Notes under the pieces: generated by a model
The model's database searches: none
What the model saw: only the letters and a program-made list of their open reading frames with translations
Told to the model about the DNA's origin: nothing
Program-made: the position numbers and the translations under genes
Assembly (NCBI RefSeq): GCF_000193495.2
Contig: NZ_AP023410.1
Location: 620,001 to 684,000 of the forward strand
From: Acetobacter aceti NBRC 14818
Lineage (GTDB): Bacteria > Pseudomonadota > Alphaproteobacteria > Acetobacterales > Acetobacteraceae
Direction: 5' to 3'
Length of the DNA stretch: 64,000 nucleotides
Shown: piece after piece, positions 54,583 to 63,410 of the stretch
How the letters are laid out: each line of letters starts with the position of its first letter
Position numbering within the stretch: the first letter of the stretch is position 1

Positions 54583-54702
54583 ATGGTCACCCGCATCGCC
54601 CGTTTTGTCTCGAATGGTCTAATTGCCGTTCTGGTGGCATCGAAGGATGAAGCTGGCATTCCGATGACTGCCACCGCCAAGTCGCAGCAGAAGCCCTTCT
54701 GA
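54583..54702 (+). CDS. Possible 39-residue small protein
   Basis: A short frame, MVTRIARFVSNGLIAVLV then ASKDEAGIPMTATAKSQQKP and F. GGAG is eight bases before the ATG and a strong terminator stands 66 bp after the stop. The first half is hydrophobic and basic, the kind of sequence seen in membrane-associated small proteins. No homology is recognised, and without protein evidence it may be noncoding. Confidence 0.4.
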   Translation: MVTRIARFVSNGLIAVLVASKDEAGIPMTATAKSQQKPF

Positions 54703-54767
54703 GGCTTTTGCTTGTGAACGACGTTTCTTCATAGAAACGATACACTCCGTCATCTGACTCCAACAAA

Positions 54768-54800
54768 AAACCTGCAGAGATGATCTGCGGGTTTTCTTTT
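54768..54800. terminator. Bidirectional terminator
   Basis: A 10-bp stem AACCTGCAGA/TCTGCGGGTT with loop GATGA is followed by TTTTCTTTT on the plus strand and by a run of T on the minus strand (AAAAAA before it on the plus strand). It separates the possible small gene from sldA, which ends at 54891 on the other strand. Confidence 0.9.
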
Positions 54801-54890
54801 ATAGGTATTGTTTCAGATACCGTCCTGACAATGGAAGTTCTTCTTTTCACTCTGTCTGCCAGATAAAGCGAAAAGAAGAACAGGTCCCGT

Positions 54891-57092
54891 TCAGTGTGTA
54901 TCAGGCAGAGCGTAGACAACCAGTTCATCGCTGATCGGTGTCATCATGAAGTGATGCCCGCCAGCCATGATCGCAACATACTGCTTGCCCTTGTACTCAT
55001 ACGTCATGGGCGTAGCCTGCCCACCGCCCGGCAGGACAGCATTCCAGACTTCCTTGCCTGTTTTCAGGTTGAAAGCGTGGATGAGGTTGTCGGTCGTGGC
55101 CGCCACAAACACCAGTCCGCTGGCGGTAATCACCGGACCGCCATTGTTCGGCGTACCGATTGTCAGCGGCAGATAGGTTGGAAGCCCCCACGGACCATTG
55201 GCCCGCGCACTTCCCAGCGGATGCTGCCAGAGCACTTTTCTGGTGTGCATGTCGATTGCCGTGATCATGCCGTACGGCGGCTTGTTGCACATCATGTGAG
55301 TGAATCGGTTCCAGAACGGTGTCACGACAATACCATAGGGCGTGTCGGCCATCGCGCCGTTTCCTTCAGCGCCACCTGCCTTGGGATTGAAATGCGGGCT
55401 GTCGATCGGCAGAAGACCCAGTTCATCGGCCTTGATACGATCCACAAGCTGGTCCCGCATCGGGGTGTTGTTCCAGTTGGCGATCAGGATGCCGGTTTTG
55501 GCGTCATACGCCATGCTGCCCCAGTCACTGCCGCCGTTGTAGCCAGGATATTCAATCCAGGGCTTGCTGATCTCGGGAGCCGTGAACTCACCCTCATATT
55601 TCGACTTACGGAACAGGATGCGGCAATAAAGCTGGTCGATAGGCGTCATGCCCCACATGTCGCTTTCCTTGAGATCAGGAAAACCGAGACGGGGCATGCC
55701 AACCGACCAGGGCTGGGTTGGAGACCGTGGGTCGTTCGGGACATCCGTGGCTGTCGGAGCAGGACGCTCCTCCACCGGCAGGATCGGCTTGCCTGTGCGA
55801 CGATCCAGCACGAACGTCTGCCCACGCTTTGTCGGCACGATGAGCGCCGGAACAGTGCCATCCGCCGTTGGCATGTCGATCATGGTCGCCTGCGAGCCCA
55901 TGTCGTAATCCCAGACATCCTTATGCACGGTCTGGAAGACCCAGCGCGGTGAGCCGGTCTTGACGTCGATGGCGACGATGGAAGAGGAGACAGCGTTTTC
56001 CTCGGGAGAACGCATGGCGCTGTAATAGTCGGCCGCAGCATTACCTGTCGGCACATAGACCAGCCCAAGAGCATTATCACCCGTCATCGCAGCCCAGGAA
56101 TTCGGCGTGCCACGACTGTAATGTTCACCCTCTTTCGGCTCACCATGCTCGTTGGGACGGTTGACGTCCCATGCCCACAGGAAGCGTCCGGTTTCTGCAT
56201 CGTATCCACGGATCACACCGGAAGGAGCCCAGCGACGCTGACCGTCAAGCACTTCCTGATTGGTCACAACCGCACCGTTTACGACCGGCACGGGAGCGGT
56301 AATGGAGACGAAGCCCGGCACCGACTCTCCCATGCCTTTCATGAGATTGACTTCGCCGTGATAGCCGAAGCCCTCACACTTCTGGCCGGTTTCCGCATCG
56401 ACCTCGATAAGCCGCATATCCAGCGTGCCTTCGAGAATACGATTATGACAGGGCTGTCCCTCCGGAATGGTTGAAGACGTATAATACGTCACGCCTTTGC
56501 AGGCCGCCGTGTAGGGGATGCTTTCGTATTTGACGCCAGCCTTGAAGTGCCAGACTTCCTTGCCTGTGGCAGGATCGATCCGCATCATGTCGTTCATGGC
56601 GGAACACATGTAGAGTCCGTCACCGACCTTGATCGGCGTGGTCTCGGCGGCCCATTTGTTGGCCTGCCCCGGACCGGGTTTGCTGCCGGTGTGATAGATG
56701 AACGCCTGTTTCAGCTGGCTGACATTTTCAGGGGTGATCTGGTCAAGCGGCGAATAGCGGGTGCCGTTGCTGTCCCGACCGTAAGCCGCCCAGTCATCAT
56801 GAGCCGGATTGCTGCTGGCCTGCTCGACTGCGGGAGTCGCCTCGCTGGGAGGAGCCGGAGGACCGTCCGGGATATTCCCCGCGTTTACACCGCTGGCCTG
56901 AGGAGCATTCGGAGGAGGCGCACCATACCAGCTTCCCGGATGCGGCAAAGCGCTCCGGCTGGTTCCATTTCCCTCGCCCGGTGGGTCTTCATTCTTGGAT
57001 GGAACCTGAGCCCATGACGCCGTCACGGGAACAAGAAGAGACGGCAGCCCGCATATGATGGTTGCCGCCAGCAGAGTGGTTTTACGCATCAT
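54891..57092 (-). CDS. sldA: Glycerol/polyol dehydrogenase large subunit, PQQ-dependent
   Basis: A 733-residue quinoprotein. A signal peptide (LLAATIICGLPSLLVPVTAS then WA) precedes a Pro/Gly/Ser-rich linker (about 30-80) and an eight-bladed beta-propeller that binds PQQ and calcium (WAAYGRDSNGTRYSPLDQIT marks its start; TYEYKGKQYVAIMAGGHH the end). It oxidises glycerol, sorbitol, arabitol or similar polyols at C2 or C5 in the periplasm and passes electrons to ubiquinone, the signature reaction of acetic acid bacteria. I chose the ATG at 57092 since it overlaps the sldB stop (ATGA). Confidence 0.95.
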   Translation of the reverse strand: MMRKTTLLAATIICGLPSLLVPVTASWAQVPSKNEDPPGEGNGTSRSALPHPGSWYGAPPPNAPQASGVNAGNIPDGPPAPPSEATPAVEQASSNPAHDDWAAYGRDSNGTRYSPLDQITPENVSQLKQAFIYHTGSKPGPGQANKWAAETTPIKVGDGLYMCSAMNDMMRIDPATGKEVWHFKAGVKYESIPYTAACKGVTYYTSSTIPEGQPCHNRILEGTLDMRLIEVDAETGQKCEGFGYHGEVNLMKGMGESVPGFVSITAPVPVVNGAVVTNQEVLDGQRRWAPSGVIRGYDAETGRFLWAWDVNRPNEHGEPKEGEHYSRGTPNSWAAMTGDNALGLVYVPTGNAAADYYSAMRSPEENAVSSSIVAIDVKTGSPRWVFQTVHKDVWDYDMGSQATMIDMPTADGTVPALIVPTKRGQTFVLDRRTGKPILPVEERPAPTATDVPNDPRSPTQPWSVGMPRLGFPDLKESDMWGMTPIDQLYCRILFRKSKYEGEFTAPEISKPWIEYPGYNGGSDWGSMAYDAKTGILIANWNNTPMRDQLVDRIKADELGLLPIDSPHFNPKAGGAEGNGAMADTPYGIVVTPFWNRFTHMMCNKPPYGMITAIDMHTRKVLWQHPLGSARANGPWGLPTYLPLTIGTPNNGGPVITASGLVFVAATTDNLIHAFNLKTGKEVWNAVLPGGGQATPMTYEYKGKQYVAIMAGGHHFMMTPISDELVVYALPDTH

Positions 57093-57472
57093 ACCGCATG
57101 TCCTCTGAGAGATGTCTCGCGCTCGATGCGACGCAGAACCGGAATGGTGAGCAGAACAGCAATAGCGACGAGGCTTGGTCCGAACAGGCGGGGCAGAAGT
57201 CCCCAGCCATCCATTCCGACTTCCCAGAAAGCCCAAGGCCAGGTGCAAAGCCATGCGGCAAGATAAAGGAACGCTCCGGCAACACGCCCGAACACCATCA
57301 GGATGCCACCTGCGATGATCGCCGCTCCGAACAGCACGTAATATAAGGACCCACCCAGAACCGCGAGTTGCGCTCCCATGATGAGCAAAGGCAGTCCAAG
57401 CAGGACTATCAGAACGGCCACAGCAAATGTGGCCCACTCCGCCGCGCTTTTCGGACGGTGAACAGTTTCCAT
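57089..57472 (-). CDS. sldB: Glycerol/polyol dehydrogenase small membrane subunit
   Basis: A 127-residue protein with four or five membrane segments (ATFAVAVLIVLLGLPLLIMG, LYYVLFGAAIIAGGILMVFG, LYLAAWLCTWPWAFWEVGMD, VAIAVLLTIPVLR). SldB anchors SldA in the inner membrane and provides the ubiquinone site. I chose the ATG at 57472 with GGAGA just upstream; the longer frame has no similarity. Start and stop order (sldB then sldA, four-base overlap) is the standard arrangement in acetic acid bacteria. Confidence 0.94.
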   Translation of the reverse strand: METVHRPKSAAEWATFAVAVLIVLLGLPLLIMGAQLAVLGGSLYYVLFGAAIIAGGILMVFGRVAGAFLYLAAWLCTWPWAFWEVGMDGWGLLPRLFGPSLVAIAVLLTIPVLRRIERETSLRGHAV

Positions 57473-57616
57473 AGAAGATCTCCGACTGCGTTGACACGCT
57501 GAAGCGGAATAACGCCAGCCGGAGCGAAGTGTTCCGTTTTGCAAAAACGATATATCGTGACTACCGAGAAGCAAGGTCAGGTGATAGAGCCTGCCAATAC
57601 TTTTTCGGAGAATGAA

Positions 57617-58132
57617 ATGCGGCGCGCAGGTATTGTTGCGGGACTACTGTTCTGCTTTTCAGCCCATGCACAGGAAGCCATCACCACGCCGGAGAGGATG
57701 GATGGAGCGTGGGTAGCCCTTCACCACTCGTCCGATGGTGGCGAGCATGTGGATGCCTGTATCCTGAAGGCAAGCGGACCGACGCTCCAGTTCCGGGCAA
57801 CAGGGAAAGAGCTTTCCATTCAGGTAGCGGATGAGAGCGCCTCCTCCGGACAGTCGCTACCTGTGACGCTGACCGCAGGAAGCTTCACCAGAACATTTCC
57901 CATGACATCAGCGGAAACAGGCGCTCTCTCAGCGCCTGTTGAATCTGATTCCTTGCTGGACACTCTGGAGGCTTTCAAAAAAGCTCCAACGCTGACGATC
58001 AGGATTGGCTCCACCGATAGCGACCCGATTCCTCTGGAAGGCAGTTCGCGGACGCTCGATGCTTTTGTTTCCTGCATGAAGACACATGAGTTCGGCGGAT
58101 CGAAAAAGAGCGGGAACAAGGGACGGCATTAA
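57617..58132 (+). CDS. Secreted protein of unknown function
   Basis: A 171-residue protein with a signal peptide (RRAGIVAGLLFCFSAHAQEA) and a small beta-rich body with two cysteines (VDACIL, VSCMKTH) that could form a disulfide. No family recognised. GGAG at 57607-57610 stands six bases before the ATG at 57617. It diverges from sldB across about 144 bp; a shared regulation with the polyol dehydrogenase is possible. The C terminus is basic (GGSKKSGNKGRH). Confidence 0.7.
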   Translation: MRRAGIVAGLLFCFSAHAQEAITTPERMDGAWVALHHSSDGGEHVDACILKASGPTLQFRATGKELSIQVADESASSGQSLPVTLTAGSFTRTFPMTSAETGALSAPVESDSLLDTLEAFKKAPTLTIRIGSTDSDPIPLEGSSRTLDAFVSCMKTHEFGGSKKSGNKGRH

Positions 58133-58184
58133 GAACCTGCTATCGTCTGCCCCGGCTTCTCACCAGAAGCAGACGCCAAGATCG

Positions 58185-58388
58185 TCAGACCCCCAGCCAG
58201 ATAGCGGCCAGCACAAAAATTGTCCCCAACGTGACAAGAACCAGTATGCCAGCCGCATTGCCGGGCATGACGGAAGGCAGTTCAGCGACAAAGCGTGCCG
58301 CGGCCACCAGCATCAGGACGCCAGCGACAAACGCCACGATCCTTACAATTGACGTGGAACTGATGGGAAAACGTCTGATCGGCCGCAT
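58185..58388 (-). CDS. Small two-helix membrane protein
   Basis: A 67-residue protein with two membrane segments (IVRIVAFVAGVLMLVAAARF and ILVLVTLGTIFVLAAIWLGV) and a basic N terminus. No family recognised. The ATG at 58388 is preceded by CGGAG. It converges with the secreted-protein gene. Such small membrane proteins are common and often unannotated. Confidence 0.65.
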   Translation of the reverse strand: MRPIRRFPISSTSIVRIVAFVAGVLMLVAAARFVAELPSVMPGNAAGILVLVTLGTIFVLAAIWLGV

Positions 58389-58608
58389 GATGACTCCGGG
58401 TCCGCTCCTGTCCGGCAACTGGTGAGGAAGCAGCCTCAAGCTCTAGCATCTCTCGGAGGCAGGGCAACCCATGACTTCGCGCCCTCTCTCATGCAGAAAA
58501 GCGCGGGCCAATCACAGACCGGTTTTACGCACGCTCCATACATATTTTTCTTCACATCGCTTCACAAGCCATCTTCCCGATAACCGCTGGACACTCCTAT
58601 AAGCGCTC

Positions 58609-60171
58609 ATGCTCAAAGGGTTCCTCACTGTCGGCGGCTGGACCATGCTCAGCCGCATTCTCGGCCTTGTCCGCGATCAGCTTCTTGCTGCCTTCATGGG
58701 GGCCGGGCCGATGCAGGATGCCTATCAGGTGGCCTTCCGCCTCCCCAACATGTTCAGACGGCTTTTCGGAGAAGGCGCGTTCAACGCCGCCTTCGTGCCG
58801 CTCTTTTCGTCGGAACTGGCGACGGAAGGAGATGACACGGCCCGCACCATGGCGCGGCAGGTGTTCGGCGTCCTTCTGACCTGGCTGGTGATCCTGTGCA
58901 TGCTGGGTGAGATCTTCATGCCAGCCGTTCTGCGGGTGATCGCGCCGGGTTTTGCGGAAAACGGCGCGCAGTATGAACTCGCCGTTTCACTCAGCCGCAT
59001 CACCTTCCCTTATCTTGTGCTGATCTGCGCAGCGGCACTCGTGTCCGGCGTGCTGAATGGCCTGCACCGTTTCAGCATGGCCGCCGCGGCTTATCTTTCC
59101 TTCAATGTCGTGGGCATCGCCGCCGTTCTTTTTGCGACGCCGTTTTTCCCCGACGTCGCCCATGCCGCCGCGTGGGGCGTGACAGCGTCTGGCTTCGTGC
59201 AGCTTGGCCTTCTCATGTATGCGGCCCGGAAAGCCGGTTTTGACCTTACGCCGCTACCGCCGCACATCACCCCCAAGATCCGCCAGCTTGGACGACGAAT
59301 GTTGCCGGGCCTGATTGGCAGCGGCATCACGCAGATCAATCTGACCATCGACACGATCATCGCCACCCTGCTCCCCGCGGGCAGCGTCTCGCTGATGTAT
59401 TTTGCCGATCGCCTGAACCAGTTGCCTCTCGGCGTGCTTGGAGCCGCTGCCGGAACGACGCTGCTACCGGTCCTGACCCGGCATCTGGCGTCAGACGATA
59501 TCGACGCAGCTCACGCGGCACAGAACCGGGCGATGGATTATGTTCTGATGCTCACCCTGCCCTCGATGGCCGGATTGCTGGTTCTCGGCACGCCCATCAT
59601 GCAGGTTCTGTTTGCGCATGGCTCCTTCAGCCTGCTGGATGCGGCCCTGTCCGCCCAGTCTCTTCGGGCTTATGCGCTTGGCCTCCCAGCCTTCGTGCTG
59701 GCAAAGGTTCTGGCTCCGGCTTTCTTTGCTCGCGGCGATACGTCCACACCGGTCAAAATCGGTTTCTTCACCCTGACGATCAACCTGATCCTTAACCTGC
59801 TGCTGATGAAGCCTCTCGCTCATATCGGGCCGCCCCTCGCCAGCAGTCTTGCAGCGATCGTGAATGTCAGCGTTCTGGCGGCTTTACTGATCCGTCGCGA
59901 CGCCCTTCGCCCCGACGCTTCCATGATTCGGCGGATTGCCCTGATGGGGATGGCCTCGATCGTCATGGCGCTGGCTTTGCTGGGGCTGAACAGCCTGCTG
60001 ACGATGCCTGCGTCCCATGTGACATTCTGGTTGGCTATACTGCTGTCTTGTGAAGTGCCTATAGGCGGCCTGCTTTATCTGCTGTCCCTGCACCTGTTCG
60101 GTGTCTTGGATCTGGCCAGCGCTCTGGATGGCGTAAAGCGTCGTCTGAACAGAAAGCGTGGAAAAGCGTGA
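58609..60171 (+). CDS. murJ: Lipid II flippase MurJ
   Basis: A 520-residue MVF/MOP-type integral membrane protein with about 14 segments. Family stretches: LSRILGLVRDQLLAAFMGAG at the start, RLPNMFRRLFGEGAFNAAFV, GAAAGTTLLPVLTRHLA, and ARGDTSTPVKIGFFTLTINL. It moves lipid II across the inner membrane for peptidoglycan synthesis and is normally essential. The gene is alone, followed by a hairpin at 60241. Confidence 0.96.
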   Translation: MLKGFLTVGGWTMLSRILGLVRDQLLAAFMGAGPMQDAYQVAFRLPNMFRRLFGEGAFNAAFVPLFSSELATEGDDTARTMARQVFGVLLTWLVILCMLGEIFMPAVLRVIAPGFAENGAQYELAVSLSRITFPYLVLICAAALVSGVLNGLHRFSMAAAAYLSFNVVGIAAVLFATPFFPDVAHAAAWGVTASGFVQLGLLMYAARKAGFDLTPLPPHITPKIRQLGRRMLPGLIGSGITQINLTIDTIIATLLPAGSVSLMYFADRLNQLPLGVLGAAAGTTLLPVLTRHLASDDIDAAHAAQNRAMDYVLMLTLPSMAGLLVLGTPIMQVLFAHGSFSLLDAALSAQSLRAYALGLPAFVLAKVLAPAFFARGDTSTPVKIGFFTLTINLILNLLLMKPLAHIGPPLASSLAAIVNVSVLAALLIRRDALRPDASMIRRIALMGMASIVMALALLGLNSLLTMPASHVTFWLAILLSCEVPIGGLLYLLSLHLFGVLDLASALDGVKRRLNRKRGKA

Positions 60172-60240
60172 GTGCTCATCCCTATACGGCAGAAAACTGA
60201 GCCTACCGACAGGGCTCAGATCAGCCGATAAAGATGGATC

Positions 60241-60267
60241 CCGGGAGGCCCAGACCCTGCCTCCCGG
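60241..60267. terminator. Hairpin terminator between murJ and yfdX-like copy 2
   Basis: A 9-bp stem CCGGGAGGC/GCCTCCCGG with a nine-base loop. It lies between two convergent genes. A run of T follows about 20 bases later on the plus strand. Confidence 0.7.
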
Positions 60268-60287
60268 CCGTGATATCAGTCCGTTTT

Positions 60288-61001
60288 TTACTGCTCCGGA
60301 TTTTGTGGGGCTGGTTGTGATGAAGTCGACTTCTTTGTCGCTGTTCCCAGAACATTGTCTTCACTGACAAAACGGAGCGACTCCTGCGCCTCCGTCAGAG
60401 CGGCAACGGCTTCATCAGTTTTTCCGCCTTCCAGAAGAACGGAAGCACGATAAACATCAGCCGTGAAAGCCTGCTGAGGCGCGATGGCGAGCACAAACTG
60501 AACGTCCACGCCTGCCTTTTCCAGCCCTTCGGCAGCCGCTTTCGCTTTACCTTTCTTCAGCAGGTCATTGGCTTCAGTAATCGCCTGCTGCTGTCCGGGA
60601 GACTGTTTCTCTTCAGATGAAATGACATATTGTCCAAGCACCGGCAGCCAGAGAACAGGATCTGCTGCAGCCGTTGCGGAGGGAAGCTTGCCGGGGTGTC
60701 CGGCGGGAACGGCTGCAGCAGGGTGCAACTCGTTCTCGGCCTTCAGAAACTGACGATTATCCTGCGTCGCCCGGGTCAGTGTCTGGTTGGCGTCAGCCAG
60801 CGCATCCGTGGCGATTTTCTGGTCTTTCCCGATAATCGCCCGGCGGGCTACATCCACATCAGCAAAGGCTCGCAGACCTTCCTGCGAAAGTCGCCCGAAA
60901 TCCTGATCAACCTGTCTGGCTGTTACAGGAGCAGCAAAGGCAGGCTGGGCGCACACCGCTGCAGTCATGAGGGCTGAAGTCAGAAACGCACGGATAGTCA
61001 T
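60288..61001 (-). CDS. YfdX-family periplasmic protein (copy 2)
   Basis: A 237-residue secreted protein. A signal peptide (IRAFLTSALMTAAVCAQPAF) is followed by the same organisation as the copy at 25040: helical part, VLWLPVLGQYVISSEEKQ in place of WIPVGGEFVETE, a second helical repeat (KGKAKAAAEGLEKAGVDVQF) and a Ser/Gln-rich tail. The pair are clearly related but not recent duplicates. The ATG at 61001 has GGAG before it; a longer frame to 61040 is less likely. It diverges from the PepSY operon. Confidence 0.8.
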   Translation of the reverse strand: MTIRAFLTSALMTAAVCAQPAFAAPVTARQVDQDFGRLSQEGLRAFADVDVARRAIIGKDQKIATDALADANQTLTRATQDNRQFLKAENELHPAAAVPAGHPGKLPSATAAADPVLWLPVLGQYVISSEEKQSPGQQQAITEANDLLKKGKAKAAAEGLEKAGVDVQFVLAIAPQQAFTADVYRASVLLEGGKTDEAVAALTEAQESLRFVSEDNVLGTATKKSTSSQPAPQNPEQ

Positions 61002-61170
61002 AAATTTCTCCAGAAAAACGATCACCACAGATTGACTCATCTGGCTTCAGAGAAAAGGCAGAGAGACGCAATGCCGCCTACAGATTTTGGCATGGAACAC
61101 TTTTCAACAATTCGAAGGGCTGTTTTCCCGTATTATCCGCTTTACAGGAGATGAATATACCCCCTATCAA

Positions 61171-61188
61171 TTGCGAATAAATCTCATT
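61171..61188. promoter_or_regulatory. Fur-like box upstream of PepSY operon
   Basis: TTGCGAATAAATCTCATT, close to the Fur consensus pattern TTGxGAATxATTCTCAA and imperfectly palindromic. It lies 20-37 bp before the first gene of an operon whose family is usually iron-linked. Suggests iron repression; not shown. Confidence 0.4.
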
Positions 61189-61207
61189 TACAGAAACCGG
61201 CTTCACT

Positions 61208-61486
61208 ATGGCTTTCTCATCCTACTACCTGCCCCGCCTGCTGATTGCAGCCCTTCTGGCCTACCCGGCAGGGCTGGTCGTCGCAACCTTTCTGCCTCAC
61301 CTGCTGCATATGCCACGGCCGGATTCCTTTTTCGTCGCTCAGGTGGGAGCGGTCATCGTGGTGCCCACCACGGTGCTGACGATCTTCGGAACACGCTCAC
61401 TCTTGGGGGGATTGCTGGCAGCGGTTGCGGTCATAGCCGCCACCATGCTCATCGCGCTTCCACTCGCTGCCTTCGGACCTCAGTAA
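61208..61486 (+). CDS. Small membrane protein of iron-linked operon (DUF3649-like)
   Basis: A 92-residue protein with three membrane segments (PRLLIAALLAYPAGLVVATF, VGAVIVVPTTVLTIFGT, GGLLAAVAVIAATMLIALPL). It is in the position and size of DUF3649 proteins, which occur with PepSY and DUF3325 proteins near siderophore receptors. The match is by pattern and order. Stop and next start are five bases apart. Confidence 0.65.
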   Translation: MAFSSYYLPRLLIAALLAYPAGLVVATFLPHLLHMPRPDSFFVAQVGAVIVVPTTVLTIFGTRSLLGGLLAAVAVIAATMLIALPLAAFGPQ

Positions 61487-61490
61487 CGCG

Positions 61491-63020
61491 ATGACAACTC
61501 CTCACAAACAGAGCGTGCCCTCCCTGCGCATGCGTATGGGCTGGCTGCACGCATGGGTCGGATTTATCGCAGGTCTGCTTCTGGTCTGTATTTTCGTGAC
61601 CGGAACCATGTCGGTCTTCGACACGGAACTCACACACTGGATGCAGCCGGAAACGCCCTATGCTCAGCCCGGTATCCCCTCTGCCGAAGCACTTGATAAG
61701 GCCGCCGCCGCCGTGACAGCGCAGGAAGGCAAGAAGAACCGCATCTTTCTCAGCCTGCCTTCAGATCGCGATCCTCTGCTGCATGTGACTTACATGGATC
61801 ATGACGTCTTCAAGAGCGAGACATTCCATCCGCAGACCGGACAGAGCGTTCCCCTCCGCGAGACAGTGGGAGGACTGTTCTTCTTTTCCTTCCACTACAC
61901 TCTTTATATGGGCCGCATGTTCGGCGTGATCTTTGTGCAGGTTCTCGCTGTGGGAATGCTGGTCACGCTTGGGTCGGGTGTCATCATCCATCTGAAAGCC
62001 CTGCTGCCCAATCTCGTGGCTTTCCGCCCACAGTCCAGCAGCCCCCGCCCCTGGATCGACGCGCATGTGATCGCCGCCGTGCTGTTCCTGCCTTTCATGT
62101 TCATGATCGCCTACACAGGCGTCCTGATCCACGCGAATCGTTTCTTTCCCACTACCGCCATAGAGCGTCCCAACCGCGACGGACCGGGACGCAATGGCCA
62201 TCACCAGATGCCTTCTTTACCACCGCTGGCACCTCTGCTGGCCGATGCGGCAGAAACATTTGGTGCGGACAGGCTGGGCTTCATCCAGTTTTCTCCGAAG
62301 ACCGTGACCGTTGTGCGGGCTGACAACACAAAGATCGGCATCAGCCGGGATCATATTGATTATGATCGCGTGACAGGCGAACGCATCGGGCTGGTCAGCA
62401 AAAACAGTCCAGCAGCCCGAACGTCCCAGTTTCTCAGTGGTCTGCATATGGCGCGGTGGGCTCCTGTCCCGATGCGCTGGCTCTATTTCATATCGGGCTG
62501 CGCTGGCTATGTCATGTTCGCCACAGGGCTTGTGATGTTCCTCATAAAGCGTCGTCGCACAGCCACCCAAAAGAACTCTCTGCCTATGGAGATCGCGGAA
62601 GGTCTGGCGCTTGGCACAGTGCTGGGCATGCCTCTGGCCTGCGCTGGCGTGCTCTGGATGAACCGGCTGCTACCGGCTGATCTTCCTACCCGTGTTACGA
62701 TTGAAGGCTCGACACTGTTTGTCCTGTGGGGAGCCCTGACTGTCCATGCGCTTGGTCGGGCATTCGGACACAAGGTGATGAAAGGATGGATCGAGCAGAG
62801 CAGTCTGCTGTCGCTGCTCCTCTGCCTGCTTCCCGTTCTTGATCTTGCCACACGCTGGAAATGGATCACGGGACAGGACCAGACCGTCTATGCCGCCGTC
62901 GATCTGACGGCAGTGGTTCTGGGTCTCCTCGCCCTGCGTCTTTCGGTCGTGCTGAAACGCAAAACCGGCACAACTGCCAGCCTGTCTGGACCATCCTTCT
63001 CAAAAGAGATTGTGTCATGA
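61491..63020 (+). CDS. PepSY-domain transmembrane protein
   Basis: A 509-residue protein of the PepSY-associated TM family (iron-regulated membrane protein, FoxB/PiuB type). It has a first helix with LHAWVGFIAGLLLVCIFVTG, a long periplasmic region with the PepSY fold (FETHPQTGQ-like piece SETFHPQTGQSVPLRETVGG), then FHYTLYMGRMFGVIFVQVLA and several further membrane segments. Members take part in ferri-siderophore reduction or transport. It overlaps the downstream gene by four bases (63017-63020). No TonB receptor lies in the window. Confidence 0.85.
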   Translation: MTTPHKQSVPSLRMRMGWLHAWVGFIAGLLLVCIFVTGTMSVFDTELTHWMQPETPYAQPGIPSAEALDKAAAAVTAQEGKKNRIFLSLPSDRDPLLHVTYMDHDVFKSETFHPQTGQSVPLRETVGGLFFFSFHYTLYMGRMFGVIFVQVLAVGMLVTLGSGVIIHLKALLPNLVAFRPQSSSPRPWIDAHVIAAVLFLPFMFMIAYTGVLIHANRFFPTTAIERPNRDGPGRNGHHQMPSLPPLAPLLADAAETFGADRLGFIQFSPKTVTVVRADNTKIGISRDHIDYDRVTGERIGLVSKNSPAARTSQFLSGLHMARWAPVPMRWLYFISGCAGYVMFATGLVMFLIKRRRTATQKNSLPMEIAEGLALGTVLGMPLACAGVLWMNRLLPADLPTRVTIEGSTLFVLWGALTVHALGRAFGHKVMKGWIEQSSLLSLLLCLLPVLDLATRWKWITGQDQTVYAAVDLTAVVLGLLALRLSVVLKRKTGTTASLSGPSFSKEIVS

Positions 63021-63352
63021 CCATTCTGACAGTGTCGCTGCTGTTGAATCTTGTCCTGTGGAGCCTCGCGCTCGGGTGCCATGCCCGTCTTCAGAGCGGC
63101 TGGCAGAGACGGCGGAACTGGTTTCCTTCCCGGCTAGTGCAGCAACTCATGCAGGCAGGCAGGGCAATCCTGCCCATGCTGGGGTTGATCCTGTCCATGC
63201 TGCTGGCAGGATCAGAAGGCGTCATCAGCTGGGTGGCATCCGCCTCTGTTGGAGGCGTTCTGGTGGCACTGACAGACGCATGGCGTGCACCACCCAAAGC
63301 AAAACCCAGACATTCATCCCGCCGTCTTTCAGCTCAGGAAGGAGCGATTTAG
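63017..63352 (+). CDS. Small membrane protein, DUF3325-like
   Basis: A 111-residue protein with three or four membrane segments (LTVSLLLNLVLWSLALGC, AILPMLGLILSMLLAG, WVASASVGGVLVALTDAW). Size, position and pattern fit DUF3325, the usual partner of PepSY/DUF3649. It starts inside the stop of the PepSY gene (ATGA). The longer frame upstream from 62861 is not real. A terminator follows. Confidence 0.72.
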   Translation: MTILTVSLLLNLVLWSLALGCHARLQSGWQRRRNWFPSRLVQQLMQAGRAILPMLGLILSMLLAGSEGVISWVASASVGGVLVALTDAWRAPPKAKPRHSSRRLSAQEGAI

Positions 63353-63368
63353 GTTTTCACTATCGTCG

Positions 63369-63392
63369 AAAGGCTGAGAGGGGAGCCTTTTT
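63369..63392 (+). terminator. Terminator of the PepSY operon
   Basis: AAAGGCT/AGCCTTT seven-base stem with an eight-base loop (GAGAGGGG), then TT and a T-rich run. Ends the three-gene iron-linked operon. Confidence 0.78.
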
Positions 63393-63410
63393 ACTTTCCC
63401 CCCTTCCCGA

